Assembly: GCA_030615505.1 (NCBI GenBank)
Contig: JAUWZD010000004.1
Coordinates: 1 to 64,000, forward strand
Length of the DNA: 64,000 bases
Origin: Spirochaetales bacterium
GTDB taxonomy: Bacteria; Spirochaetota; Spirochaetia; SZUA-6; DRHE01
Direction of reading: 5' to 3'
The notes beneath the pieces are model-generated. The model did not search any database. It saw only the letters and a program-made list of their open reading frames with translations, and was not told the DNA's origin. Shown piece by piece: positions 1-7,619 of this stretch. Numbering within the stretch: the stretch's first letter is position 1; the number at the start of each line of letters is the position of its first letter. Both the position numbers and the translations under genes were made by a program.

Positions 1-1
1 T

Positions 2-73
2 TTAAAGAACACGCCGGTCTTTGAAGAAGTGTGGAGAGAATGGGAGATAGCCTGTCGGAGAATATTTGCATAA
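2..73 (+). CDS. C-terminal tail of a gene cut by the left window edge (possible)
   Basis: Reading from base 2, the + strand is open for 23 codons and stops with TAA at 71-73. The peptide is rich in Trp, Glu and Arg (…VFEEVWREWEIACRRIF) and looks like an amphipathic C-terminal helix rather than random sequence. Only the tail is visible, so I cannot name the family. It would converge with the Sir2 remnant that follows. It could still be a chance open frame. Confidence 0.35.
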   Translation, partial: LKNTPVFEEVWREWEIACRRIFA

Positions 74-83
74 GGTATTTTTC

Positions 84-552
84 AATAACACAGAACGTTT
101 TTTTCTTTGAAAATTTTTTTGCAATTCACAGAAACGTAAAAATTCAAATACTTGCGTGATAAATAATTACAAGCTCTGTGCAGGGCAATTTATAGCACAG
201 AATCTATATTCTGTGTTATGAGCATTTTGAGCATCCCCCGCTGCTCCATGCGGGCCAGCACATAGTGGGCCTCGTTGGGCTTGGCTGAAGCGAAACTGTC
301 GTAGAATATTTCTTTTAACATGGGCCAGACAATTTCCGGATGCTTGCGGAAGTAGCCCAACTCAAACATGGCCGGGTCGTATTTGCTCCATAATCCGCCT
401 TCACCTCTGAAGGGCGGGATGCCGCTTTCAACGGATATCCCGGCTCCGGTGAAGGCGGTTAAGTACCGTGCTCCCTTAATAAGGTGGGCTGCCTCTTTGA
501 TGTTGTCCTGGATTTCCTGGGTAACAGGACTGGCTTCCATTACAATGTTCAT
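84..552. repeat. Direct duplication, copy A (Sir2 stub plus 3' flank)
   Basis: About 110 bp downstream of the truncated Sir2 stop (from near base 84), together with the coding part, match 3420-3861. The matching segments include the T-run stretch around 99-122, 'cttgcgtgataaataattac', and the palindrome at 196-215. The two copies lie in the same orientation about 3.3 kb apart and bracket two toxin-antitoxin modules. Confidence 0.75.
190..552 (-). pseudogene. Truncated Sir2-family NAD-dependent deacylase, copy A
   Basis: The 120-aa product carries the N-terminal half of a Sir2 (sirtuin) Rossmann domain: the NAD-binding motif TAFTGAGISVESGIPPFRG (about residues 32-50), then GLWSKYDP, and it breaks off in the motif that should read TQNIDxLH. 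The catalytic His and the whole C-terminal half with the zinc module are missing, so deacylase activity is not expected. The coding sequence ends inside a perfect 8-bp inverted repeat (196-203/208-215), which also supplies the stop region. A second copy with the same break lies at 3526-3861. Over the last 50 residues the two copies differ mainly at synonymous positions, so the truncation may be older than the duplication, or the stub may be maintained. The start may be the Met at residue 1 or 5. Confidence 0.75.
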
Positions 553-839
553 ATTTGAGCTAATGTTTAGGTCGTGTCAAGGTAAAAGGAGGGTCAAAGG
601 GTCAGCCCTGCATAAGGTGACTGAATAGATTAAAATATGCTTTTCGCCGGTTATTTTAATTTTTAAGCAAATCCAATATCTTTGGTGGCTTTTTTTATAC
701 TGACCATAGATAATGAATTATTACCATGAGAATGACATTGTAGCGCTAATATGATGAAGAGATGAGGCAAGACCAGTGGGAATATATTATTGAAGATCGA
801 CAGTAGTTAATAGTTTGGCAATTTTCTTACTTTTTAGCT

Positions 840-1180
840 CTGTATTACCCCAGCGCCCGGTACCTGAATCCACAGGTCGGCATGCGGGCCGGTCCGGATA
901 CGATGTCCCTTCGGGGGCCTTAAAGGACAGCACCCCTTAGCTGGTAGAACCTGCCGCCCGAGGAAAGCAGCAAGAGCCCCCAGCACTTACCACTTGAAGA
1001 GGAGGGCTTTTGGTAGCGACGAGTGAGGAGACATGTATGTCGAGGTGTGAGGAGCGAACCAAAACTGAACTACCTTTTGAGCATCCCCCCTCCCAGAATA
1101 CCATAGGATACCATAACGGGGGGTAAGCCGGGGGGGAGAGCACGAGTGGGGGCGGCAAGGGGTATGAGGGCAGGCCGGAG
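840..1180. other. GC-rich non-coding segment, possible relic of a structured mobile element
   Basis: The 553-1286 interval has no convincing gene. From about 840 to 1180 it becomes GC-rich and hairpin-prone, unlike its AT-rich surroundings. The phrase 'aaaggacagcacccc' near 926 recurs near 2537, and the G-rich string ending 'aggccggag' near 1170 resembles the one near 2580. Frames across it give Pro/Ser-rich shadow peptides only. I could not match it to a known ribozyme or element. Confidence 0.4.
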
Positions 1181-1286
1181 AGATGGGGGCCATTACTGTA
1201 AGGAAGCCCTCAGTTCTCAAACCCTTTGCTGAGGTGATAATAGCTGCTATTGGAGGAAAGCCAGGTAGGAATGTGAAAAACCTTCT

Positions 1287-1793
1287 TTATCTCTTAAGAG
1301 AATCGGCAATAGTTTTGAGGGGCAGAACGAGGGTTAACGGATGGGTTTCAAAAGCCATAAAGCCGTATCTGAGGTAGAATCTCTTTGCGTTTTCGTCAAT
1401 CGCATCAACCAGAACACAATGCGTGCCTACTTCGGAGGAAAGAGATAAAGCTCTGAGAAGAGCATCTCTTAGCAGGAAGCTGCCGATCCCTTTGCCTTGT
1501 GCTGAGAGATCGATAGCCAACCTTCCAATGCGCATAGCGGGAACAGGATACCGCGGCAGGCCTTTTTGCATTTCCCGGGGTAGATCTTGTAATTCGACCT
1601 GGGCCATACTTACTGTATAATAGCCTAACACTTTCTTGCGGTTTTCGTGTGAAACAGCTACAAAAGTTTTTCCAATACTTTTCTTATCATTCTGCAAAGC
1701 ATATCTTGCAAGATACTGATTAAGATTTTCTATACCACAGTCAAAATTATTTCTGTCTACAGTTGAATCTAAAAGATTGATGAGGATATCCAC
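1287..1793 (-). CDS. GNAT-family acetyltransferase toxin (TacT-like)
   Basis: This 168-aa single-domain GNAT protein resembles TacT/AtaT-type toxins, which acetylate the amino group of aminoacyl-tRNA and block translation. The acetyl-CoA loop RLAIDLSAQGKGIGSFLL lies at residues 91-108, with the Q/R-x-x-G-x-G pattern at 99-104. The conserved FYLRYGF, including the likely catalytic Tyr140, is at 139-145. It lies 5 bp downstream of a DUF1778 ribbon-helix-helix gene on the same strand, the standard antitoxin-first layout of the tacAT family. Length and motifs look intact. The precise target tRNA cannot be read from the sequence. Confidence 0.88.
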   Translation of the reverse strand: MDILINLLDSTVDRNNFDCGIENLNQYLARYALQNDKKSIGKTFVAVSHENRKKVLGYYTVSMAQVELQDLPREMQKGLPRYPVPAMRIGRLAIDLSAQGKGIGSFLLRDALLRALSLSSEVGTHCVLVDAIDENAKRFYLRYGFMAFETHPLTLVLPLKTIADSLKR

Positions 1794-1798
1794 TGGGT

Positions 1799-2074
1799 TT
1801 ACTGCAGTGGATGATTGCTTATCAAGTTGACTAGGTTCTTATTAGGCTTTGGAGGATTGGTAATGAGGGAATAAAAAAGCTCTTTATCCTTCCCGGTCAA
1901 AACTAGAGTCTCATGTTCTCCGATATCGTGTATTGCTGCCCTGAGAGAGTGGCGAAGAACGTAAGAACTGGTGCTCTCACCTAAAAGCTGAGCTGCTTTT
2001 TCAATAAGATTTTTGTTGTTCTTGTCAACCCGTATTTCAATTCTGTTTTGTTTCGTTGTATTTGTTTTGATCAT
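1799..2074 (-). CDS. DUF1778 (TacA-like) ribbon-helix-helix antitoxin
   Basis: A 91-aa protein with an N-terminal RHH DNA-binding segment (RIEIRVDKNNKNLIEKAAQL) and the DUF1778 helix containing SSYVLRHSLRAA. The C-terminal tail, rich in Asn, Lys and Pro (about 70-91), would wrap the toxin. It is translated just ahead of the GNAT toxin and by family precedent neutralises it and represses the operon. Upstream DNA contains two 'agtatacat' motifs (about 2095 and 2162) that could be operator half-sites, but this is weak. Confidence 0.85.
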   Translation of the reverse strand: MIKTNTTKQNRIEIRVDKNNKNLIEKAAQLLGESTSSYVLRHSLRAAIHDIGEHETLVLTGKDKELFYSLITNPPKPNKNLVNLISNHPLQ

Positions 2075-2215
2075 AATATCCTCACTTCATTATCAAGTAT
2101 ACATATTTGTACGGCAAATGTCCACACAAAGATTGATGATGAGGAATAATGAACATTTTCCAGTATACATTCCATTTATGGATATTTTTTTAGGTAAGGT
2201 TGCCCGAGGCAACTG

Positions 2216-2640
2216 ATCTGCTGTGCCAATTACAGGGTTCACCCGCTATCGGCACGGCGGTTAATTCCACATGGCCGGCTACGCTACGCTTCGCCCAAAT
2301 CTGGCGCATCTCCTGTAGGGGTATGAGTCTGTTGTGAGGTGTTCCCGATCAGATGTCTTTCCCCGGGCGCCGGACTTCGGCCATGCCCGCCATTATCCGC
2401 CATGCCAGCTGCCACTTCCGACGGAAGCCAGGCCCACCGAGCCACGGAGCTCACCCTCTGACTCCGCGGCCCCGGGTAGGCTCCCTGGTAGCAGCCTGCC
2501 TACGGTCGGCTTAAGGCAGCTACCCTTAGCAGGCCGTAAAGGACAGCACCCCCTTGGTGAAGGCAAGGGGGTGAGGGAAGGCCGGAGCGTCAGGAGCGCC
2601 AGGAGCGCCAGGAGCGCCAGGAGCGTAGCAAGGGGAATAG
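2216..2640. other. GC-rich non-coding segment with tandem repeats
   Basis: This stretch lies between the GNAT antitoxin and the RHH/PIN pair and has no convincing gene. It is GC-rich (CCCCGGGCGCCGG near 2362) and shares short phrases with 840-1180, such as 'aaaggacagcaccccc'. It ends in four tandem copies of a 9-bp unit (about 2590-2625). The composition differs sharply from the flanking AT-rich toxin-antitoxin genes and suggests a decayed mobile or structured element. Confidence 0.4.
2590..2625. repeat. Four tandem copies of a 9-bp unit (caggagcgc)
   Basis: Read directly: consecutive 'caggagcg(t/c)c' units just before the AT-rich promoter of the RHH/PIN module. This is a short minisatellite with no apparent coding role. 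Confidence 0.8.
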
Positions 2641-2679
2641 TCTTTAAGTAGTTTAAGGAAACTTTTTTGTTGTAAGAGA

Positions 2680-2718
2680 TTGATTTTTAAATTGCCTATA
2701 TGTATAATTTGTATATAC
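2680..2718 (+). promoter_or_regulatory. Sigma-70 promoter and candidate operator of the RHH/PIN module
   Basis: TTGATT at 2680-2685 and TATAAT at 2703-2708 are separated by 17 bp, with TG just before the -10. The self-complementary octamer GTATATAC at 2711-2718 directly follows and is a plausible RHH operator for autoregulation. This placement excludes an upstream in-frame ATG at 2700 as the antitoxin start. Confidence 0.65.
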
Positions 2719-2738
2719 GAGTTATACAGGAGAACGCT

Positions 2739-2984
2739 ATGGACAAGCAAATGATAATCAGGATTGATAAAGAAACTAAGGATAAATTCAGTAAAATTAC
2801 CAGAATAGAAGGTAAAACTGCTAGCGAGAAAGTTCGTGAGCTGGTTAATGCTTATATTGCAGAGAACGATTTATCCTCAGTTGTTGATGACCTATGGGAT
2901 AGAATTTCAAAAAAGATCAAGAAGAAAGGATTTAAGGAATCAGACATTGAACCTGCTATTAAAGAGGCCAGGGTTTCTAAATGA
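2739..2984 (+). CDS. Ribbon-helix-helix antitoxin of a PIN toxin
   Basis: An 81-aa protein starting at ATG 2739 behind the ribosome site 'caggag'. The upstream ATG at 2700 lies inside the promoter. The N-terminus KQMIIRIDKETKDKFSKI is a typical RHH strand plus helix. The second half is charged and helical and probably binds the toxin. Its stop overlaps the PIN gene start by 4 bp (ATGA at 2981-2984), so the two are translationally coupled. By family precedent it neutralises the nuclease and represses its own promoter. Confidence 0.8.
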   Translation: MDKQMIIRIDKETKDKFSKITRIEGKTASEKVRELVNAYIAENDLSSVVDDLWDRISKKIKKKGFKESDIEPAIKEARVSK

Positions 2985-3400
2985 GAATAGTAATTGACAC
3001 TGACGTCTTTGTGTCTTCATTTTTTAATCCCAAAGGTGCTCCAAAGAAAGTTATTGATTTATGGAAAACTGAAAAAGCTATCCTCTGTGTAACGGAAGAA
3101 ATTATTGAGGAGTATGTGGAAGTACTGATGAGGGTAGGTCTTTCGGGCGAACCTGAGCTGGCGGAATTACTAGGATTGTTTAAAAAGAAAAGTAATATAC
3201 TGTTTTTCGCTTCAACCCCCAAGCTTACTTTGATTCAAGATGATCCTGATGACAATAAATTTATAGAGTGTGCGGTTACGGCTCATGCCCGATATATTAT
3301 TTCTGGTGACAAACATTTATTAGGTTTGAATAGATATCAGGATATCCAAGTCCTTGCACCTGCAGATTTATTAAATGTTAAATCTTTACTTGCAGGATAA
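2981..3400 (+). CDS. PIN-domain toxin (putative TA system toxin, COG1569-type)
   Basis: A 139-aa PIN nuclease. The acidic metal-binding residues are visible: Asp6 in VIDTDVF, Glu near 40-44 in TEEIIEEY, the DDPDDNKFIECA motif at 87-98, and Asp110 in SGDKHLL. PIN toxins of this type cleave RNA (tRNA, rRNA or mRNA). The gene is complete and coupled by an ATGA overlap to the RHH antitoxin. It ends just before the second Sir2 duplication block. Confidence 0.87.
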   Translation: MRIVIDTDVFVSSFFNPKGAPKKVIDLWKTEKAILCVTEEIIEEYVEVLMRVGLSGEPELAELLGLFKKKSNILFFASTPKLTLIQDDPDDNKFIECAVTAHARYIISGDKHLLGLNRYQDIQVLAPADLLNVKSLLAG

Positions 3401-3419
3401 AGGCTTGTATTTTGATTTT

Positions 3420-3861
3420 CAATAAAACAGAACGTTTTTTCTTTGAAAAATTTTTTGCAACTCACAGAAATGTAAAATTTCAAGTGCTTGCGTGATAAAT
3501 AATTACAAGCCCTGTGCAGGGTAATTTATAGCACAGAATCTATATTCTGTGCTATGAGCATTTTGAGCAGGCCCCGCTGCTCCATGCGGGCCAGTACATA
3601 GTGGGCCTCGTTGGGCTTAGCTGAAGCGAAGCTGTCATAGAATATCTCTTTTAACATGGGCCAGACAATTTCCGGATGCTTGCGGAAGTAGCCCAGCTCA
3701 AAAATGGCAGGGTCGTATTTGCTCCATAATCCGTTTTCACCACGAAAAGGGGGTATCTCGCTTTCAATGGAGATGCCGGCGCCGGTGAAGGCTGTAAGGT
3801 AGCTGGCACCCCTTATCAGACGGGCCGCATCCTCTATGTTTACATGTATCTCTTGCTGCAT
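3420..3861. repeat. Direct duplication, copy B (Sir2 stub plus 3' flank)
   Basis: This is the partner of 84-552. It has the same AT-rich flank, the same perfect inverted repeat (3532-3551, 8-bp arms, CTAT loop) and the same Sir2 stub. Homology fades around the stub's start codon. Confidence 0.75.
3526..3861 (-). pseudogene. Truncated Sir2-family deacylase, copy B
   Basis: The 111-aa product is a near twin of the 190-552 stub, with TAFTGAGISIESEIPPFRG and the same last residue after QNIDSV. The Gly before PPFRG in copy A (ESGIPPF) is Glu here. It lacks the catalytic His and the zinc module. It lies about 125 bp downstream of the PIN toxin stop and converges with it. The 3862-4069 interval behind it is AT-rich and shows nothing recognisable. 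Confidence 0.75.
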
Positions 3862-4069
3862 TTTATGATATTAACCCAACATTGCCTAGTTTAAGTGATT
3901 ATGCATTGATGTCAAGTTTCCAAATTGCTCTAACAATATCTAAATTTTCACTTCATCCAAAGATTTTTCGACTATACCTCACTTGCATTGACATTTGAGG
4001 AACTGGAAATTATATTAATTCTATTCTTAAATGTATAAGATAGCGTTGATTACTCAAGACTGATATATA

Positions 4070-4876
4070 ATGATATTGTTCCAAGGACATAGACTCATCC
4101 TGATTGTACTTTTATTTCTGGCCTTGGTTTCGTTTTCTTTAACCATAATCATGATTGGATGGTCGGTACTTTCAAAGGGCCTTATACAGCTGGGAGAATC
4201 TTTGCAGAAGTTTGCCACTATCTTCCTGGGCATATTTATAGCGGCCACCCCATTCATGTTGATTGGGACTCTGGTCTCGGGGTTCATCGAGCATTTTGTT
4301 AGTGAAGCTCAACTTAAACGATTCATCCCTGGAAGGGGAATAGCAGCAGCCTCAAGTGTTCTGTTAGGTCTTATTTTCCCTGTATGTGAATGCGGGGTGG
4401 TACCGGTCACCAGGCGGCTCATTAGAAAGGGTGCACCCTTGTCTACCGGAATTGCCTTTATGCTGGCGGCGCCTGTAATTAACCCGGTGGCTATTGTCTC
4501 CACCTGGGCCGCATTCGGTTTTGGGCGTATACTGTTGTGTAGGGTCCTTCTGGCTGGGTGCATAACCGGGCTGGTAGGTATAGTTTTCAATCTGTGCTCG
4601 AATCCGGAAGAGGTAATGTTAAACAGTCAGGATGCATTGCCTAAATGTGCTTCAGGCGGTCGACTCGATTGGAGTTTTACTGTGAGATTCAACCATTCCT
4701 TGATGATCGCAGGTAAGGAATTCTGTGAGATGGGGCGCTAACTGGTTGTAGGAGCGCTATTAGCAGCCATTATGCAGACCATCGTTCCTCAGACTGCTAT
4801 CCTTGCCATCGGACAGGATCCGATCTCTTCAGTGACGGTGATGCCTCAACCTGAGGATCCTTACCTTTATCCATAA
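4070..4876 (+). pseudogene. Broken permease of the YraQ/ArsP (DUF318, COG0701) family
   Basis: The first 223 codons give a multi-span permease: a hydrophobic start, then GIFIAATPFMLIGTLVSGF and the family motif FPVCECGVVPVTRRLIRKG, followed by LAAPVINPVAIVSTWAAF. The frame meets TAA at 4739-4741 where family members have Tyr, and then continues as LVVGALLAAIMQTIVPQTA. A single C-to-A change (TAC to TAA) explains the stop. After about 4850 the family similarity is lost and a second stop follows near 4876, so a deletion also removed part of the C-terminal half. A nearby ORF (4884-4982, MKRFNVTMLSLMALIALLTG…) may be the last transmembrane helix in another frame. The gene borders an insertion sequence. 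Confidence 0.75.
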
Positions 4877-4883
4877 GCTTAAG

Positions 4884-4982
4884 ATGAAACGCTTTAATGT
4901 AACAATGCTAAGCTTAATGGCTCTAATAGCACTGCTGACTGGTATAGTTATTGCCCGAGGTGCTCTAGTACTACAGCGATAG
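4884..4982 (+). pseudogene. Hydrophobic ORF, probable C-terminal scrap of the permease
   Basis: A 32-codon frame encodes one strongly hydrophobic helix preceded by KRF. This resembles the terminal helix of COG0701 permeases. It sits in a different frame from the upstream part and just before the insertion sequence. It could instead be a chance frame. Confidence 0.35.
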
Positions 4983-5107
4983 ATCCCTATAGACAAAGAA
5001 TTCCGCTTGTAGTATAATACTCCCTTGTAGGCTCCTCAGGCTCTTGAGGATAGAAGCGCACTCTACATGATAAGCCGATCAGATACTATCTGAACGGTAC
5101 ACCAGAG

Positions 5108-7126
5108 GTGCGCACACCGCAGAAGGAGTGCTACAAGGGAGTCAAGCTGAAGTATAGCATGCAGGCGGGTATGGTGGAAAGCGATTGTAAGCTTATCGGG
5201 AAGTTCGAGGGCTCGCTGAGGGAACTGGAGCCTGTGGAGATAAGGCTTGTAGATGATAAGGCCCACGAAAAGTTGTGGAACCGGGTGGTAAGAGACTATC
5301 ACTACCTCGGCCACAAGAGGATTCCCGGAAGAAGGTTGAAATATATTCTGTATGCCCGCGACCAGGTTATCGGAGCTATGGGCTGGAAGAGTGGTTCTTT
5401 GAAGCTTGAGGCTCGGGACTGCTTTATCGGCTGGTCTGCAGAACAACGCAAGCAGTATCTGGATCATGTAGTAAATAACAATCGCTTACTGATCTTCCAG
5501 TGGCTGAAAGTGAAGAACCTGGCCTCCCACGTGCTGGGGCGAGCCATGCAGATGGTAGTCAGGGATTGGCAGAACCGCTATGGGGTGGGGCCATGGGTAC
5601 TGGAGACCTTTATCGATGGAAGTAGATTTCGTGGTAGCTGCTACAGGGGTGCCAATTGGAAGCTGGTCGGCTACACGAAAGGATATGGAAAACAAGGCAA
5701 GGGCTATCACTATCACGGTCAGAAGAAGGAGGTATATGTCTATGTAGTAGAGCCGGAGTTTCGAAGGATCATTGGGTGTAACAGACGCAGCTATTCTCAG
5801 AAGCGGAGCCTGATAAAAGAGAAAAGGAGCAAGCTGCGTATGGTGATTCAAGAGCTTGGATTTAATCCTGAGCTGATCTATTGGACACAGATCGGCCCAG
5901 AGATGACAGAGAAGATGGCCGATGAGCTGGTAGAGTTTCACGATCTGTTTGCCGATTTTTTCCGCCGCCCTGAGCCACGGCTGTTAGGGTTGAGCTATCT
6001 GATGGGGCTTCTCAGCGATCTTCGGCGCAAGACCATGGAGGCGATAGCGCTGGCCTTTGAAGGAGAGACTCGGGTCAGAAGCATGCAAAACTTCTTTAGC
6101 CGCTATCCATGGGATGACCGACGAATGTTAGCCCGTTGTGCCGAACTGCTGGCAGAAGAGATTGACACAGAAAATGGAATGTATATCGTAGACAGCACAG
6201 AAATACAGAAGAAAGGTGAAGAATCGGTAGGAGTGGCGAGACAATACTGTGGGAATCGAGGTAAGGTGGAGAACTGCCAGTCGGGAGTATTTGTGGGTTA
6301 CACCAGCACGATTGGGTACGGGCTTGTAGACAGGCAGCTGTATATGCCCGAGCGCTGGTTTAGTGAAGAGTATGCTGAGAGGCGCAGCCGGTGTGGAGTG
6401 CCGCGCGGGCTGGAGTTCAAGAGCAAGATTGATATAGCCCTTGAGTTGTTGGATAGACAAATTCAAAGCGGGATCTTTCGAAGCAAATGGATAGGTTGTG
6501 ATTCGGCTTTTGGTGTCAACCAGATTTTTCGCGACCGGGTAGCGAGCTGGGGCAAGTATTACCTTGCCGCAGTTCCGGCGAACACAAAGGTTTGGCCCTT
6601 GCCGCAGGAAGCAGGGGTAAGTGAGCAAGAAGAGAAACAGTTACAGGGCTTCGAGGTCCGCCGGCTTTTAGAAAGCCCCGAAAGAGAGTGGAATCAGGTG
6701 ATCCTTGCCGAAGGGACGAAAGGTCCTATTGTAGCCCAAGTAAGCATCCTGCGTGTGAGGGAGAATAGGAAAGGAAGACCTGGGCCGGAGGCGTGGTTGA
6801 TTATCAGAACATTGGAAGGTAGAAAAGTAAGGTACTATCTAAGCAACGCCCCCGAGAGCACCCCGAGGGCTGAGTTATACCAGGCGCTGGTAATGAGGTG
6901 GCCGATCGAGCAATGTTTTGAAGACGGCAAAAAGTATCTGGGTATGGATCATTACGAGCACCGCAACTGGAGAAGCTGGCATCGGCACATGCTGTATGTG
7001 TTTCTGGCGCTGCTGTTTCTATTACGGCTACGGCTGAAATATAAAAAAAACTCCAACCCTCACCCTTCCCCAAGTGCAGACACTTTTAATCGAAGTATTG
7101 GACTCAAGACGGCTCGACAGACGTGA
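5108..7126 (+). CDS. Transposase: DUF4338 (DruA-like) N-terminus fused to DDE domain
   Basis: Residues about 40-230 match DUF4338, the domain of Druantia DruA (YHYLGHKRIPGRRLKY, ETFIDGSRFRGSCYRGANW, GYGKQGKGYHYHGQ). From about 310 on it is an IS701/IS4-like RNase H transposase. The likely catalytic triad is Asp362 (IVDSTE), Asp465 (IGCDSAFG) and Glu601 (WPIEQCFEDGKKYLG), and VGVARQYCGNRGKVENCQ is the hallmark segment. It starts with GTG. The frame is open upstream to 5054 without a start codon, so the real start is uncertain. The natural C-terminus appears to lie in another frame after an A8 run (7043-7050): LPQVQTLLIEVLDSRR…YRSHRKKKLLKL, ending at 7226. The printed C-terminus from about residue 646 is therefore probably out of frame. 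Confidence 0.85.
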   Translation: MRTPQKECYKGVKLKYSMQAGMVESDCKLIGKFEGSLRELEPVEIRLVDDKAHEKLWNRVVRDYHYLGHKRIPGRRLKYILYARDQVIGAMGWKSGSLKLEARDCFIGWSAEQRKQYLDHVVNNNRLLIFQWLKVKNLASHVLGRAMQMVVRDWQNRYGVGPWVLETFIDGSRFRGSCYRGANWKLVGYTKGYGKQGKGYHYHGQKKEVYVYVVEPEFRRIIGCNRRSYSQKRSLIKEKRSKLRMVIQELGFNPELIYWTQIGPEMTEKMADELVEFHDLFADFFRRPEPRLLGLSYLMGLLSDLRRKTMEAIALAFEGETRVRSMQNFFSRYPWDDRRMLARCAELLAEEIDTENGMYIVDSTEIQKKGEESVGVARQYCGNRGKVENCQSGVFVGYTSTIGYGLVDRQLYMPERWFSEEYAERRSRCGVPRGLEFKSKIDIALELLDRQIQSGIFRSKWIGCDSAFGVNQIFRDRVASWGKYYLAAVPANTKVWPLPQEAGVSEQEEKQLQGFEVRRLLESPEREWNQVILAEGTKGPIVAQVSILRVRENRKGRPGPEAWLIIRTLEGRKVRYYLSNAPESTPRAELYQALVMRWPIEQCFEDGKKYLGMDHYEHRNWRSWHRHMLYVFLALLFLLRLRLKYKKNSNPHPSPSADTFNRSIGLKTARQT

Positions 7127-7226
7127 GGCTTGGCGGATCGTGGCATACCACACCAGGCGAAACGATCAGGCGTACAGATCCCACAGAAAAAAGAAGCTCC
7201 TCAAGCTGGGCAGACTCCTGGAGTGA
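7043..7226 (+). other. Frameshift site (A8) and displaced transposase C-terminus
   Basis: Eight A residues at 7043-7050 precede a frame that reads a sensible basic C-terminus (RIVAYHTRRNDQAYRSHRKK) and ends at TGA 7224-7226. Changing frame at the A-run restores a longer transposase. This could be transcriptional slippage, a real indel, or an assembly error. Confidence 0.6.
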
Positions 7227-7250
7227 AAGCAGCCTTAAGAAGAAGCCTAC

Positions 7251-7619
7251 TCGCCAACCCCACAGAATATTTGCCTATCTTTTTTCTTGACTGAATCTCA
7301 AAAAGTATCATTTGCCTTGTCGGGAGTCGAAGATTTGTGTAGGGTCCTTAGCAGTTCGCCCCTGGCCTATCAGGATCGCGGCAAAATCCGATTGTAGCGA
7401 TTTTTATACTATCCAAACACGCTTAGATGTACATTTGAGCATGTTTGCGGTAATTAATTTCTTTGTTTGGCTGTCTTCTTTATGACTTTTACGCAGTCCT
7501 GCCTGACCTATACTCGGTCTTGTTGAAGCTTCGCCTCCCTTCAGTCCTCAGGCGAGCTTAGGCTGATCAGCAATAGTTTTCGGCCGTGGAAGGGTTCTTT
7601 ATAGAGTGATGTATCGCTT
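7251..7619. other. Non-coding stretch without recognisable genes
   Basis: This stretch lies between the insertion sequence and the reverse transcriptase remnant. I see no sustained reading frame, RNA gene or clear repeat. It is most likely debris of the same mobile elements. Confidence 0.4.

Larger units (their letters stand above)
5026..7250 (+). mobile_element. IS701/IS4-like insertion sequence with DruA-type domain
   Basis: The element is defined by its transposase. Candidate ends are an imperfect inverted repeat: 'gtaggctcct' at 5027-5036 on the left and its near complement 'agaagcctac' at 7241-7250 on the right, with an 'aggct' sub-match further in. No target-site duplication is evident. 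The element abuts a broken permease on the left and a group II intron relic on the right. Confidence 0.5.

Noticed and set aside
1183-1377. Plus-strand 64-codon ORF (MGAITVRKP…)
   Set aside because: It overlaps the 3' end of the GNAT toxin on the opposite strand, has no ribosome site of note and no family resemblance.
2334-2651. 105-codon ORF in the GC-rich segment
   Set aside because: The product is Pro/Ser/Arg-rich with RSARSARSAR from the 9-bp repeat; this is low-complexity shadow of a repetitive region.
84-3861. Integron cassette array
   Set aside because: The shared flanks lack recognisable attC structure with GTTRRRY core sites and no integrase is visible; the repeats include coding Sir2 sequence.
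4739-4741. Recoded stop codon (selenocysteine-like or readthrough) in the permease
   Set aside because: TAA is not used for selenocysteine, and the downstream frame loses family similarity after about 35 codons; a nonsense mutation in a decaying gene is simpler.
5108-7126. Druantia defence system
   Set aside because: Only the DruA-type domain is present, fused to a transposase, and no DruB-E or helicase partner is nearby.
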